From Hysterangium stoloniferum (taxonomy: Eukaryota > Basidiomycota > Agaricomycetes > Hysterangiales > Hysterangiaceae), in the NCBI GenBank assembly GCA_015178975.1, contig WHVD01000001.1:3906001-3970000 (forward strand): a DNA stretch of 64,000 bases, written 5' to 3'. The translations under genes were made by a program, and so were the position numbers. The notes beneath the pieces were generated by a model. The model searched no databases and was not told the DNA's origin. It saw only the letters and a list, made by a program, of their open reading frames with translations. Below, one piece after another: positions 34,681 to 43,879 of the stretch (positions are counted from its first letter, which is position 1; every line of letters begins with the position of its first letter).

Positions 34681-36375
34681 ATGAGGTCTTCATCCCAGAC
34701 CATCGATATCCAGACGCTGTCATTGGATTTAGGGAACTATCGTGCTGCAACAGTAAGTCTTCGCCGTTTTACAGTTCGATTATGTACCGATTACGTTTAT
34801 TTGGGACGTTATTTTCTAGTATTCTGACGGTATCCATACTTTACCGATTATCAACGACTAAATTGTCCGGACTAACCCTCCCGTAGTAGCCAGCATTACT
34901 TTATTGGTGCGTCAGGAGTAAACAGGCAAAATAAATGTAGATCGAGACTAAGTCTTGCAACATACAGGTGTACGACCACTTTTTGACCATAGGGGCAGAG
35001 ATTGATCTTATATGGCCCACACCTTGGAACGCTGGAAAAGTTCTATTTTATGCTACGAAATACCCCGCACTTCTGGATAGTGCGTTTCTTCTTTATAGTA
35101 AGTGAAAAAGAAATTAATACTGCGCAGAAGAAGTTTTGAACACTTTCCTGATTAGCCTCTGTCGCACCACCAGTTACAACTCCGAGTACCTGTGAGCTTT
35201 TATACAAAATAGCTGGAGGTATGAGATACCCGTTTTGATTGATTAAAGTGGTAGTATCCTGAGGATCTTTTGTTATTTTCCTTCCAGGAATGATTGTAGC
35301 AGGGATTGCTGTTGCAGAATGTATGTACCCTTGCCGTACAGAATGTAAAACAAATAAGTTGACATATATGTGTTGCAGTCATTCTAGTTTTCCGGACCTG
35401 GGCTGTTTGGGGAAAAAATAGTGCTGTAGGGATATCGCTCCTTTGTGCAGCGTTTATACTGGCATGTCCGATCGGGTATTTTGCCTACCACGGTATTTCG
35501 CCTATCACATGTAAACCACTCGTTTTCCGATCGTGACTCAAATCCCTGATCACTATGAGCCACGCAGATGGACCAAGTCCGATTACAAGCACAGACTATG
35601 TTTGCTGGCCCGTCACGCCTCCTGGCAACATAATATTTCTCGACTACATCTTGCTGGTGATGTTCGAAACAAGTATTTGCCATGCTATTACTAGCAATCT
35701 TCGCCTACTTATTTCTTTTTCAGTCATTTTAGTATTGACCACGCGCAGGTGCTTTCATGCTTGTGAGTCCTATACGCATCGACTTCATATCTGAAATTGA
35801 ACCGTGACTTCCTCGGCAGTCAGAAGAAGTAGGTCCCGTCTGATTGTTACATTATATCAAGACGGTATGCTTCTTCGCTTACTTCGTAAGATGCCAGCTA
35901 ATGCTCCTTGCGGGAAAGGTATTCTGTACTATCTTTACCTCACCGGTACGTATATATGTCACAGACGGGACGATCACCTTGTAACTTTACCATCGGGAAG
36001 GCATCTCGGTTATTAACATGATTATTTTGGTCACCAAGGTATGTGCCAATACTTTTACAGTCTACCTAAGCTAAAGCTCACTTTACCTAGCTCAGGCCTA
36101 AGCCCAGCCTCGCACTGTCCGTGCACCACTTTCGTTTTCCGAGTTATTCCAAACTCACAAACTACAACAGTACACAGCGCGTCTTCCATTCAATCCTCAC
36201 TGCACGGATTTTAGTCAATCTCCGAAAGGCGGCGCGTACTAATGGCACAAACTATGATACCTTAACTAGTGCCAACAATACCCACCGTGATCGAACACTC
36301 TTGAGCAGTATAATAGGCATCGACACGTGGTTTCAGAACTCTAACCCCACCACACAGATGGTAAAGAACCTTTAG
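34681..36375 (+). CDS. DUF6533-type fungal membrane protein, copy B
   Basis: Paralogue of copy A. Exon 1 (34681-34752) encodes MRSSSQTIDIQTLSLDLGNY…; the 10-nt exon (TATTCTGACG) and 20-nt exon give YSDVASITLL. Then come the DUF6533 core (IWPTPWNAGKVLFY, ATKYPALLDSAFLLY), SVAPPVTTPSTCELLYKIAG, MIVAGIAVAEFILVFRTWAV, VCWPVTPPGNIIFLDYILLV, ILVLTTRRCF, LYQDGILYYLYLTG, INMIILVTK and QRVFHSILTARILVNLRKAA, stop at 36373. The short segment between LYQDG and ILYYLY is an in-frame intron with GT..AG ends. About 7 membrane helices. No disabling change seen. Confidence 0.75.
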
Positions 36376-36944
36376 TTCTGTTATACACTTGGCTGAAACA
36401 AAGCTCAACTTATAGACTTTATCTGATAGAGAATCACACTTGCCCAATCACAACCCGAGACATGGGCTCATGTAAAACAGTATTGTTGAATACAGGGTGC
36501 GGTCGACCACCTTGTAAGATGTTCCCAATGGCTACGATTTGGAACAATACCAGGCAATAAATACTTAGTAATCCTCTCTGGGCAAGTCATCCCATCAATT
36601 TCTATTGGTTAACACCCTTTTGGTTACGAGTCTGGGCAGGGGGGTTTTGGGTTGAAGGCCTTACAAAACTATATTATCCCTTGGGACTCTTTGCATATAT
36701 GTGTTCATGTTACCACAGCTGACTTCCTGGTGTATTTGTCTTTGTATTTGAACACGGATTATGTCTCTCTGATAATCAATACCATTACTGTACTATAGTG
36801 AAGTGTCTCGAGTGATTCAATAGTCAAGGTGCTTTAGAGTCTTGACGCCATTGATTTTCTGCAAATAAAATGGTCACACAAAATGAAGTTTAAACTGACT
36901 TGAGAAAAAAAAAGAGTTTGAGCAACAGGTTTCCAACCTTTTGA
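36376..36944. other. 3' flank of copy B
   Basis: Parallel to 56509-57000 (3' flank of copy C), including TGAGTGATTCAATAGTCAAG. No gene recognised. Confidence 0.5.
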
Positions 36945-37320
36945 TCACACTGGAGGCACCCCAAGGTTTCTGGAGTTGCAGAGCTTTCTGAAAATCTTAA
37001 TATTTGGCCAAATTTTCTAAAAGTTTTTTTAACTGGCAAAGTGTTTGCAATTTTCAAATTTTAGTAGGTTTTTTTTCAAGGTGAAAATTATATCTGATAC
37101 CCCTAATGATCTGCATCAAGAACTCTGAGGAAACATCATCAGTCAGATTCCTGTTACGAATTTTGAAGGTCTTCAGATATGATTTTCCACTTTGGAAAAT
37201 CCTCCTAAAACTTAAAAATTTCAAACAGTTCATTAGCTCAAAATATTCTTATGGACAAATATTAAGATTTTTGGAAGGTTTTCAAACTCCAAAAACCTTG
37301 GGATGCCTTCAGTGTCAGTG
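36945..37320. mobile_element. Foldback/MITE-like element with ~60-bp terminal inverted repeats
   Basis: Left arm 36955-37010 (GGCACCCCAAGGTTTCTGGA…) is the imperfect reverse complement of right arm 37250-37307 (…TTGGGATGCC); both end in a CTTAATATTTGG-like word. The outer match continues a further ~10 nt. No transposase; the interior is AT-rich. Confidence 0.75.
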
Positions 37321-37446
37321 GATAATTTCATTATGTAAGGAGCTCAACCTTTATATGCCTGCCTTTTCTATCTGCTCTTTGAACTTATAATATATCCAAC
37401 ATTGACTGTAGCCTACCAAGCAAATCACACAAATAATTCAATAAAA
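37321..37446. other. Unassigned spacer
   Basis: Short spacer sharing words with 34130-34200. No gene recognised. Confidence 0.3.
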
Positions 37447-37930
37447 CCACTGATAGCTATCCATGTGTTAGGATCCCAGTCATTTGGCCCCCTGCAACCT
37501 TGTTTTACCCTCTTCACCCTCTGGTGTCCTGCTATCGGTACAGTGTTACCACCCATGGCACCCCAACACTTGGTTCACTATAGCTCTCCCTTTTCATTGT
37601 CCCATTCCATCTCCATCCCAATGCCCTCCCATCACCATTCTACATGTAAATGATATCTTGCCACCTCATGCCTTTAGTATACCCTAATCACATCATATTC
37701 CCTTGTAATTTGATCCTTACCCCTTTCCATGCTTCTTTTTATCTGTCACTACTTCTTGCTTCCTTGATCAGACCTCTGCTCATCCATTACACCCCCATAT
37801 AAAGTCCCTCCCATGTATGCTACTATTTGTCAGTTCTAATATTGACTTAGATTATCCCTGTTTAGTCTTCAGCCACTTTACTCCCTCTAATACCCTTGAA
37901 GATGTCATCAGCTGTTAGGATCCCCATCCC
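37447..37930 (+). repeat. Truncated LTR, family 6
   Basis: Parallel to 38390-38639 plus 39457-39700 (same Cys/Pro-type text on +, TATAAAGT promoter word at about 37798, transcript-start-like AGTTCTAATAT). It lacks the U5 end; it is cut by a reversed Gypsy-1-type LTR starting at 37933. Confidence 0.6.
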
Positions 37931-37932
37931 TG

Positions 37933-38290
37933 TGTGAAGAGTGGTGGAAGTTCTGACCGTTCTATATATGAAGAAATGAGTAGAAGAGGAGGAATTGACC
38001 TATTCGGTGCAATATGAGAGAAAGTGAGAGAGAGAGCACTAGATGACGCAGGAGTCAACGAGTGTGATGGATCGAGTGGAGGCTCGACTGTTATAGTTCG
38101 AGGCCAGAAGTGTTCAGTAGTTCAGATAATGCTACCTATATGGTAGCTGACACATTACCCTGATCACCGCTTGTAGTAGACCTAGTTTATGTCTTACGAG
38201 TGGTGGTGCTTGGGTAAAAGTGTGTCTGAGTTTCATTTGGTGCCGAGTGCACCCACAAGTATACACAAAGCTTCGAACTAATAAAATGGT
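37933..38290 (-). repeat. Gypsy-1-type LTR fragment
   Basis: Reverse complement similarity to 1080-1570 (TGTGAAGAGTGGTGG start; CACCCACAAG and AGCTTCGAACTAAT words). No coding sequence attached. Confidence 0.6.
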
Positions 38291-38389
38291 GCAATATTCG
38301 AAGAATATAAAGGATAGAAAAATATAAATAAAATGTGTAAAATATAAATAAAATAAAAGGAGTGTTTTACCATAATGAAACTGTGGTAA

Positions 38390-40217
38390 AAGCATACTCC
38401 TCACACCCTGCAACCTGTTTTTAGACTCATAACCCCCCATTGTCCCACTATTGGCACCCCCACTCAAAGTATCAGCACCCGCAGCACCCTGACACTTGTT
38501 GTCATCATAGTACAACCCATTAGCTTTCTGTTCCATCCCCATTCTGCTTTGCTCCCCCATCACCATTCCATACAGCCCCATTTCCCACTTCACATGTTTA
38601 GTATACTTCACTATATGAACTTTAGTCTCACTTGCATCCTGTTATGACTGGACAATCCTGCTGGACTCCGGGCACTAACCTGTACACCACCACGCCCTAC
38701 ATGCACCAATCGTCTGTTTATAGGAATTCCCGCCCAGACTCCGTACATCAAGACTTGTTACATTCGACCTCATTACGACATATATCAGTCACCAGACTTC
38801 CCCCGGACTCTGTCTCTGTTTATGTCCGTCTTTGTCCCACGCATCAGTCACTGGACCCTGCTCAGAATCCCGTCACTGCTCTAATCGAGCCCCATTCCCA
38901 TTTTAGTCAAATGACCTGTCACGATTTGGACTCCGCTCCCGCTCCATTTCCCATTATGGGTTATGCTTTGTCATGATTCAGACTCTGCTCCGTTCTGTCC
39001 TGTTCCTAACACCAAACTTGGTGTTTATTATTCCCGTTTTATGTTTAGTTAGTTTCATTTCGTCATTACTGGATTTGATATGTCATTCACTCCACGGTCT
39101 ATATAAACTGGCAGATGTTGTACATACAATCCAGTCAGAAAATTAGCTTAGATTCCCCCCAGTAATCTAATACATTTTCCGCTCTAAAGCCCTACTTGAT
39201 TCACACCGCTCGCACTAGTTGGAGCCCACGGGCTCCAGCATATCTATCTCTCTCACCAGTCTCGACTCACGACCCACGACCTCCGACTTACGACTCACAA
39301 CCCACGGCCCCCACCCGGACTCCCTGGGATTCCCGTCTGCCTGTCTGAGATTGGACAACACGATCTAGCAAGGGTGCAGCCTATAAGCTGAAGCCAAGTC
39401 CTACTGGATATCCCGTGGGTTTCTCCGGAGACCCGCCCTGTGTGTGTATCCTAACACATCCCCATTTCCTTCCCCTACTTCCTTTTGACCCATCATCACT
39501 CTCGCTTCCTTGATTGGCCCTCTGGTCATCTGTCTCCCTGTAGTATAAAGTTCTTTCATGTATGCTACAGTTTCTTCAGTTCAAAAATTGATTTAGATTA
39601 CCCCCTTTAGTTCTCAGTTCTATTACTCCTATTTTCTAATACCCTCAAAGGTGTCTTCAGCAAGCCATAACCCTTTATCTCTCAACTGTTAGTAATCCGG
39701 CCCTCCAGTCAACTGAGCTAAGTATTGACCTCTGTTTCCATTGTACTATCTGCTCTGTTTGAAATACTGGAGCATCCTAACAGTTCATATGAGGGCAAAA
39801 CACATAAGTTGAAGCCAAGCTCCACTACATTTTATAGAGTTGGGCCTCCTGACTAGTATGATCTCTATCACCAGCCCCCCAATTAACTTGTGTCATATCA
39901 TCAGACCCCCAATTAGAGTCTCTCTTCCCCCTTTAGGCTTAGATCTTAACATCAGCAAGCTGTAACTCTTTATCCCACAACTCTTAGCACTTCAGCCCTC
40001 TGGTTGAGCCAGCTATGTATGTAAGTGTTGTATTTAGTTCTTATCATACTATCTGCTCTGTTTGAAATACCAGAGCATCTTAACAGTTTGCAACACATAA
40101 GTTGAAGCCAAGCTCCACCCATTTTATAGAGTCAGACCTCCCAACTAGTATGATCTCTAATGTTGGCCCCCCAACTTAGAGCCCCCTTTTAACCCTTTGC
40201 ATATGTAGATCATAACA
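38390..40217 (+). repeat. LTR, family 6, with internal 3' duplication and a nested solo LTR
   Basis: Family 6 LTR sequence 38390-38639 resumes at 39457 after a nested solo LTR. TATA-like TATAAAGT (39543) and a U5 motif (39791-39820) are present, ending GATCTTAACA at 39951. The segment 39650-39951 is then repeated once, imperfectly, to GATCATAACA at 40217, with a second U5 motif at 40090-40112. The matching family member in minus orientation is at 51724-52440. Confidence 0.7.
38640..39456 (+). mobile_element. Solo LTR, family 2, with CATCC target duplication
   Basis: An 817-bp LTR, TGTTATGACTGG…TATCCTAACA, flanked by CATCC at 38635-38639 and 39457-39461 (perfect). It carries TATATAAAC, then the start sequence AGTCAGAAAAT 33 nt later, the U5 motif and the U5 hairpin. 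CpG decay is intermediate. Confidence 0.92.
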
Positions 40218-40541
40218 TGACTCTTTGTGAACAGCTGTGCCACTGTGAATAAATTGTGGATTTGGTTCTTTGAGAATTGATATTACTCAGTGTAATCACC
40301 TGCCTTTACACTGTATATATTCCCTTTCAACCAGTTCATGAAAAGGACTTCATGTAATTTTTGAGGATAGTACAACTCAGTTTTCAGACATGGCTGGGTA
40401 TACTGCTTTTGTGGATGGCAAAATTCTTCTCAAGGAAATGAACTTTAAAGGAATGAATTCTGTTTTGTACTAAAGCTTACTTAAAATAAACATTTTAAAT
40501 CACACAAAAGTGGAATTAAAAGTAAGGGAAACCTTGGGAAC
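40218..40541. other. Repeat-derived spacer
   Basis: Left part is related to 34180-34440. No gene recognised. Confidence 0.4.
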
Positions 40542-41031
40542 TGTCACGAATCGAATTTTACTCAATGAAGTCGAATAAACAATTGAAGAATATTCAACAA
40601 TATCGAATAAAGATGCCTCATTCGACGAAGTATTAATTCATCCTGTTGATAAAGCATGAGGCAAAGATAGGACACAGAGGCTCATGAATAAATAAGTCAA
40701 AGAAGGACTTGGAAAAGTTCGACGATTATGTAATACAGTAATAATATAATATAATACAGGTTTTCTGACTGACTTCCTTCGTTCCTATCATTGCCCTTAT
40801 ATACTATATATCATTTACCTATGATGATAATATGATATCAAAGTGAAATCATCAATGACATCAATCTGAGACAAGTCAAAGATATTCGAGATTGTCGAAG
40901 ATATTGTCGAAGAATAGTCGAGTCGGAAGTCGAGTTGGAAATTGAGTCAGAAAGTCAAAGGAACGTCGAAGAAATGTCAAAGAAATATTAAATTGAATAT
41001 TATCGAAATTTGAGCTTGTACGTTCGTGACA
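40542..41031. repeat. LTR, family 7 (TGTCACGAA…TTCGTGACA)
   Basis: A 490-bp unit with 9-bp perfect inverted ends typical of an LTR and many GTCGAA words. The 5-bp flanks (GGAAC / GCCTG) do not match, so it is either an old solo LTR or rearranged. Confidence 0.6.
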
Positions 41032-41044
41032 GCCTGGTGGATGT

Positions 41045-41654
41045 TGTTAAGAGTTGTGTGTGGAGCTTATCAGAGGGTTTCTGGAGAAACCCATGGGAAA
41101 GCCGGTAGGACTTGGCTTCAGCTTATAGGCTGCACCCTCATGAGATCGTGTCATCCAATTTCAGATGGGCAGATGGGAATCCTGGGGAGTCCGGGAGTAG
41201 TTGGTGGGTTGTGAGGTCATGGGGGGTGACTGTGGGAATCCCATGGAAGTCGAGGGGTCAGACAGAGATGAGTCAGAGGTCGTGTGATAGATAGGTTGGA
41301 GCCCATGGGCCCTGACGAGGTAAATAGTGGTGTGTTTCAAAGAGGAGATTAGAGTGGAAAATGTACTGAGATTACTGGGAAGAATCTAAGCTGATTTTCT
41401 GACTGGATTGTATGTACAACATCTGCCAGACTATATAGACTGTGGAATGTATGTCATACCAAATCCAGTAATAATGAAATCCAAACTAGTAATCATGAAA
41501 TGAGATAAGTAAACACCAAGTTTGGTGTTAGGAACAGAACAGAGTGGAGCAGAGTCTGAAATGTGACAGGTCATTAGGAATGGGGTGGGAGTGGAGTCTG
41601 AAACATGACAGGTCATTTAACCATAATGGGAATGGGGCTCAGTTAGAGGGCTGA
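41045..41654 (-). mobile_element. Older family-2-related solo LTR, left part (target duplication GATGT)
   Basis: Starts TGTTAAGAG and carries the U5 hairpin and U5 motif (41107-41139). It is broken at 41654 by the intact chromovirus; the right part is 49763-49996, ending GTAACA. The outer flanks 41040-41044 and 49997-50001 are both GATGT, a perfect duplication, so the two parts are one ~844-bp solo LTR. Heavily CpG-depleted. Confidence 0.9.
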
Positions 41655-42475
41655 TGTTAGGATACACACTCAGGCCGGGTTTCCGGAGAAACCCGCGGGA
41701 TATCCGGTAGGACTTGGCTTCAGCTTATAGGCTGCGCCCTCGCTAGATCGTGTTGTCCAATTTCAGACAGGCGGACGGGAATCCCGGGGAGTCCGGGCGG
41801 GGGTTCGTGGGTCGTGAGTCGTAGGTCGTGAGTCGAGAGTCGTGAATCGAGATAGTCGAGAGAGATAGATGCGCCGGAGCCCGTGGGCTCCGACTAGTGC
41901 GAGCGGTCTGATGAGAGTAGGGTTTTTAGAGAGGAAAATGTATTAGATTACTGGGGGGAATCTAAGCTAATTTTCTGACTGGATTGTATGTACAACATCT
42001 GCCAGTTTATATAGACCGTGGAATGCATGACATACCGAATCCAGTAATAATGAGACGAGACGAGCAAAACATAAAACGGGAATAGTAAACACCAAATTGG
42101 TGTTAGGAACGGGACGGAACGGAGCGGAGTCCGAATCGTGACAAAGCATAACCCATAACGGGAAACGGAGTGGGAGCGGAGTCCTAAATCGTGACAGGTC
42201 ATTTGACTAAAACGGGAACGGGGCTCGATTAGAGCGGTGACGGGATTCTAAGCGGGTCCGGTGACTGATGCGTGGGACGAAGACGGACATAGACAGAGAC
42301 GGGGTCCGGGGGAAGTCCGGTGACTGATATGTGTCTTAATGAGGTCGAACGTAACGAGTCTTGACGTAACGGAGTCCGGGCGGGAAATCCTATAAACAGA
42401 CGATTGGTGCTTGTAGCGCGTGGAGGCATACGAGTTAGTGCCCGGAGTCCGGCGGGATTTGTCCGGGTCGTAACA
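41655..42475 (-). mobile_element. 3' LTR of the intact chromovirus Gypsy-2
   Basis: 821 bp, TGTTAGGATACAC…GGTCGTAACA on +. It appears identical to 48937-49757 when compared line by line. Preceded by GCTGA (41650-41654), which is repeated at 49758-49762 after the other LTR. Six GTCCGG words lie in its U3 part (42256, 42304, 42315, 42374, 42447, 42461). Confidence 0.95.
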
Positions 42476-42539
42476 GTATCCTCCCTTTATGCCGAAGTCC
42501 CAAAGAGGCTCTAGACCTAAATAAGGTTCTTGTCGGCTA

Positions 42540-42640
42540 CGCGCATGTGTCAAAAGTCATGTCGGTTACACGTATGTGTCAAAGAGTCATGTGATCTGGA
42601 AGGTAAGGTTCAAACGCGACGAGCCTATATAAAAAATTGA
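42540..42640 (+). promoter_or_regulatory. Promoter of the antisense Zn2Cys6 gene
   Basis: TATA box TATATAAAA at 42626-42634, 52 nt before the ATG at 42686. Upstream are two near-direct repeats of ATGTGTCAAAnAGTCATGT (about 42545-42562 and 42574-42593). The same ATGTGTCAAAAG word and a TATA box are kept in the decayed copy near 573-626. Confidence 0.65.
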
Positions 42641-42685
42641 AAAAATAGAAATTTCTTCTTCTTTATTACCCCCATCTTCGTCACT

Positions 42686-43668
42686 ATGGGACCAAAACCA
42701 ACACCACGCAAACCAATGCCGACAGCAGGGCCCTCCACGGGCACTCCGTATCGGGCGCCGTGGACGGCGGCCCAATTGTTGGCGCGGCGAGAAGAGCAGC
42801 GCCAGCTTCGTGAAGCAGCAGAGAGAGAGGCGAGGGAGGCTGAGGAGGCCCTGGACAAGGAGTACCAGGAAGCATTGGCCGCGGAGGAAGAGGCCGCAAA
42901 GGAGAGGGAACGTGAGGCGGAGGAGGCTGCGCGAGTGGCCGCGGAGAACGCCCGGGTGGCTGCGGAGAAAGCCCGGTTGGCCGCGGAGAGGGCCGCCATT
43001 GTTGCGGGAAAAGTAAGTCCCAAATTCACTTGTCGATTGTTTACTGACTTGTGATCTTCAGCGCAAAGCGACAGAGGTGGAGTCCGAGTCCGAGGGGGAG
43101 CCAGAGAGCCCCCAAAAGGTAGGCCTCACGTCCATGGAATACCCGCGGAGACTGACCAACTCAACAGAAGGCAAGGAAGGCGGCGCCAGTCCGTCTTCCG
43201 ACGCGGAACGAGCCGCGGTGTTCCGGTTGCAACGACCGGAACACGGAATGCAACCGAAAGGCCGGCCGGGGGCCGGGATGTTATCAATGCGCGCACCTCA
43301 AGGCGAGGTGCTCGCTTGTGCACGAGCAGGCCACGGGATCCGGGGCGCGAGATATAAGCGGGACGGACGGGTTGTCCGGGTTGGACGAGGTCCTTGGACG
43401 GATCGCCGAGGGCATCGAGGCCCAAAACGAGTTGCTCCGGAAGAGCAACAAGGTCCAAATTGTGGTGGCAAAGGAGCTGTCCGGACTCCGCGAGGAGTTT
43501 TGGAAGTTCCTGGCGGAGTATGGCGGCTATGTCTTTGAAGAGCCGCAAGTCGGGAGTTCCGAGGATGCCGGATCGGATGAGGACGGGGTTGCCGCGGAGG
43601 TCGCGGAGCTCCCAGAGGAGATAGCTGAGGAAGCAGGGAAAAAGAACAGTCCCATAAATGTAGACTGA
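42686..43668 (+). CDS. Retrotransposon-borne antisense Zn(II)2Cys6 protein
   Basis: Three exons, 42686-43012, 43062-43118 and 43168-43668, joined by two 49-nt GT..AG introns (branch points CTGAC in both), all phase 0, give 294 residues. Residues ~30-109 are a highly charged Ala/Glu/Arg helix, likely coiled coil. Residues 146-176 form C-X2-C-X6-C-X9-C-X2-C-X6-C (CSGC…CYQC…C), the spacing of fungal Zn2Cys6 DNA-binding clusters. A second helical part (GLDEVLGRIAEGIEAQNELL) and an acidic C-terminus follow. Without splicing, the first frame stops at 43054. The gene lies opposite in direction to gag-pol, 211 nt from the convergent pol stop, inside the element's LTRs. By known behaviour of the Zn2Cys6 family it could bind CGG-type DNA; the target and role are inference. 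Confidence 0.7.
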
Positions 43669-43879
43669 AAAAGTAGTGTAGAAATAAAAATAATTTGAAT
43701 TATAAAAGCAAAGCGTGAAAGAAAAAACATAAGAATTAAAAGTCAAAGCCAAAGTCCGCGGGGATTCCGCTTAAAGACTTGACAAGACATGTCAGAACCT
43801 GTAAAAGCAAAGAGAGACATAGGGCGACAGGGAATAGTGAAAATGAGTCCAAACGTAACACGGGGTCCGCGGAGTGCGG
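43669..43879. other. Convergent spacer between antisense gene and pol
   Basis: 211 bp shared 3' region of two convergent genes. The homologous spacer in the decayed element is 13497-13741. AATAAA-like words (AAATAAAAATAA near 43682) may serve polyadenylation of the plus-strand gene. Confidence 0.5.

Noticed and set aside
41967..42429. Minus-strand frames inside the LTRs (repeated identically at 49249-49711)
   Set aside because: They appear wherever the family 2 LTR occurs, differ in length between copies and cross the TATA box and transcript start; non-coding LTR sequence.
42625..43029. Minus-strand Ala/Ser-rich frame opposite the Zn2Cys6 first exon
   Set aside because: Opposite-strand reflection of a GAG/GCG-rich helix; no start context, no introns, not continued by the 3' neighbour, while the plus strand has promoter, splice sites and zinc cluster.
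43077..43538. Unspliced plus-strand frame through the second intron of the antisense gene
   Set aside because: It reads through a good GTAGGC..CTGAC..ACAG intron and destroys the six-cysteine cluster; the spliced frame is far more convincing.
43126..43752. Long minus-strand frame between pol end and antisense gene exon 3
   Set aside because: No recognisable domain, and it is opposite the cysteine cluster; likely a GC-rich chance frame.
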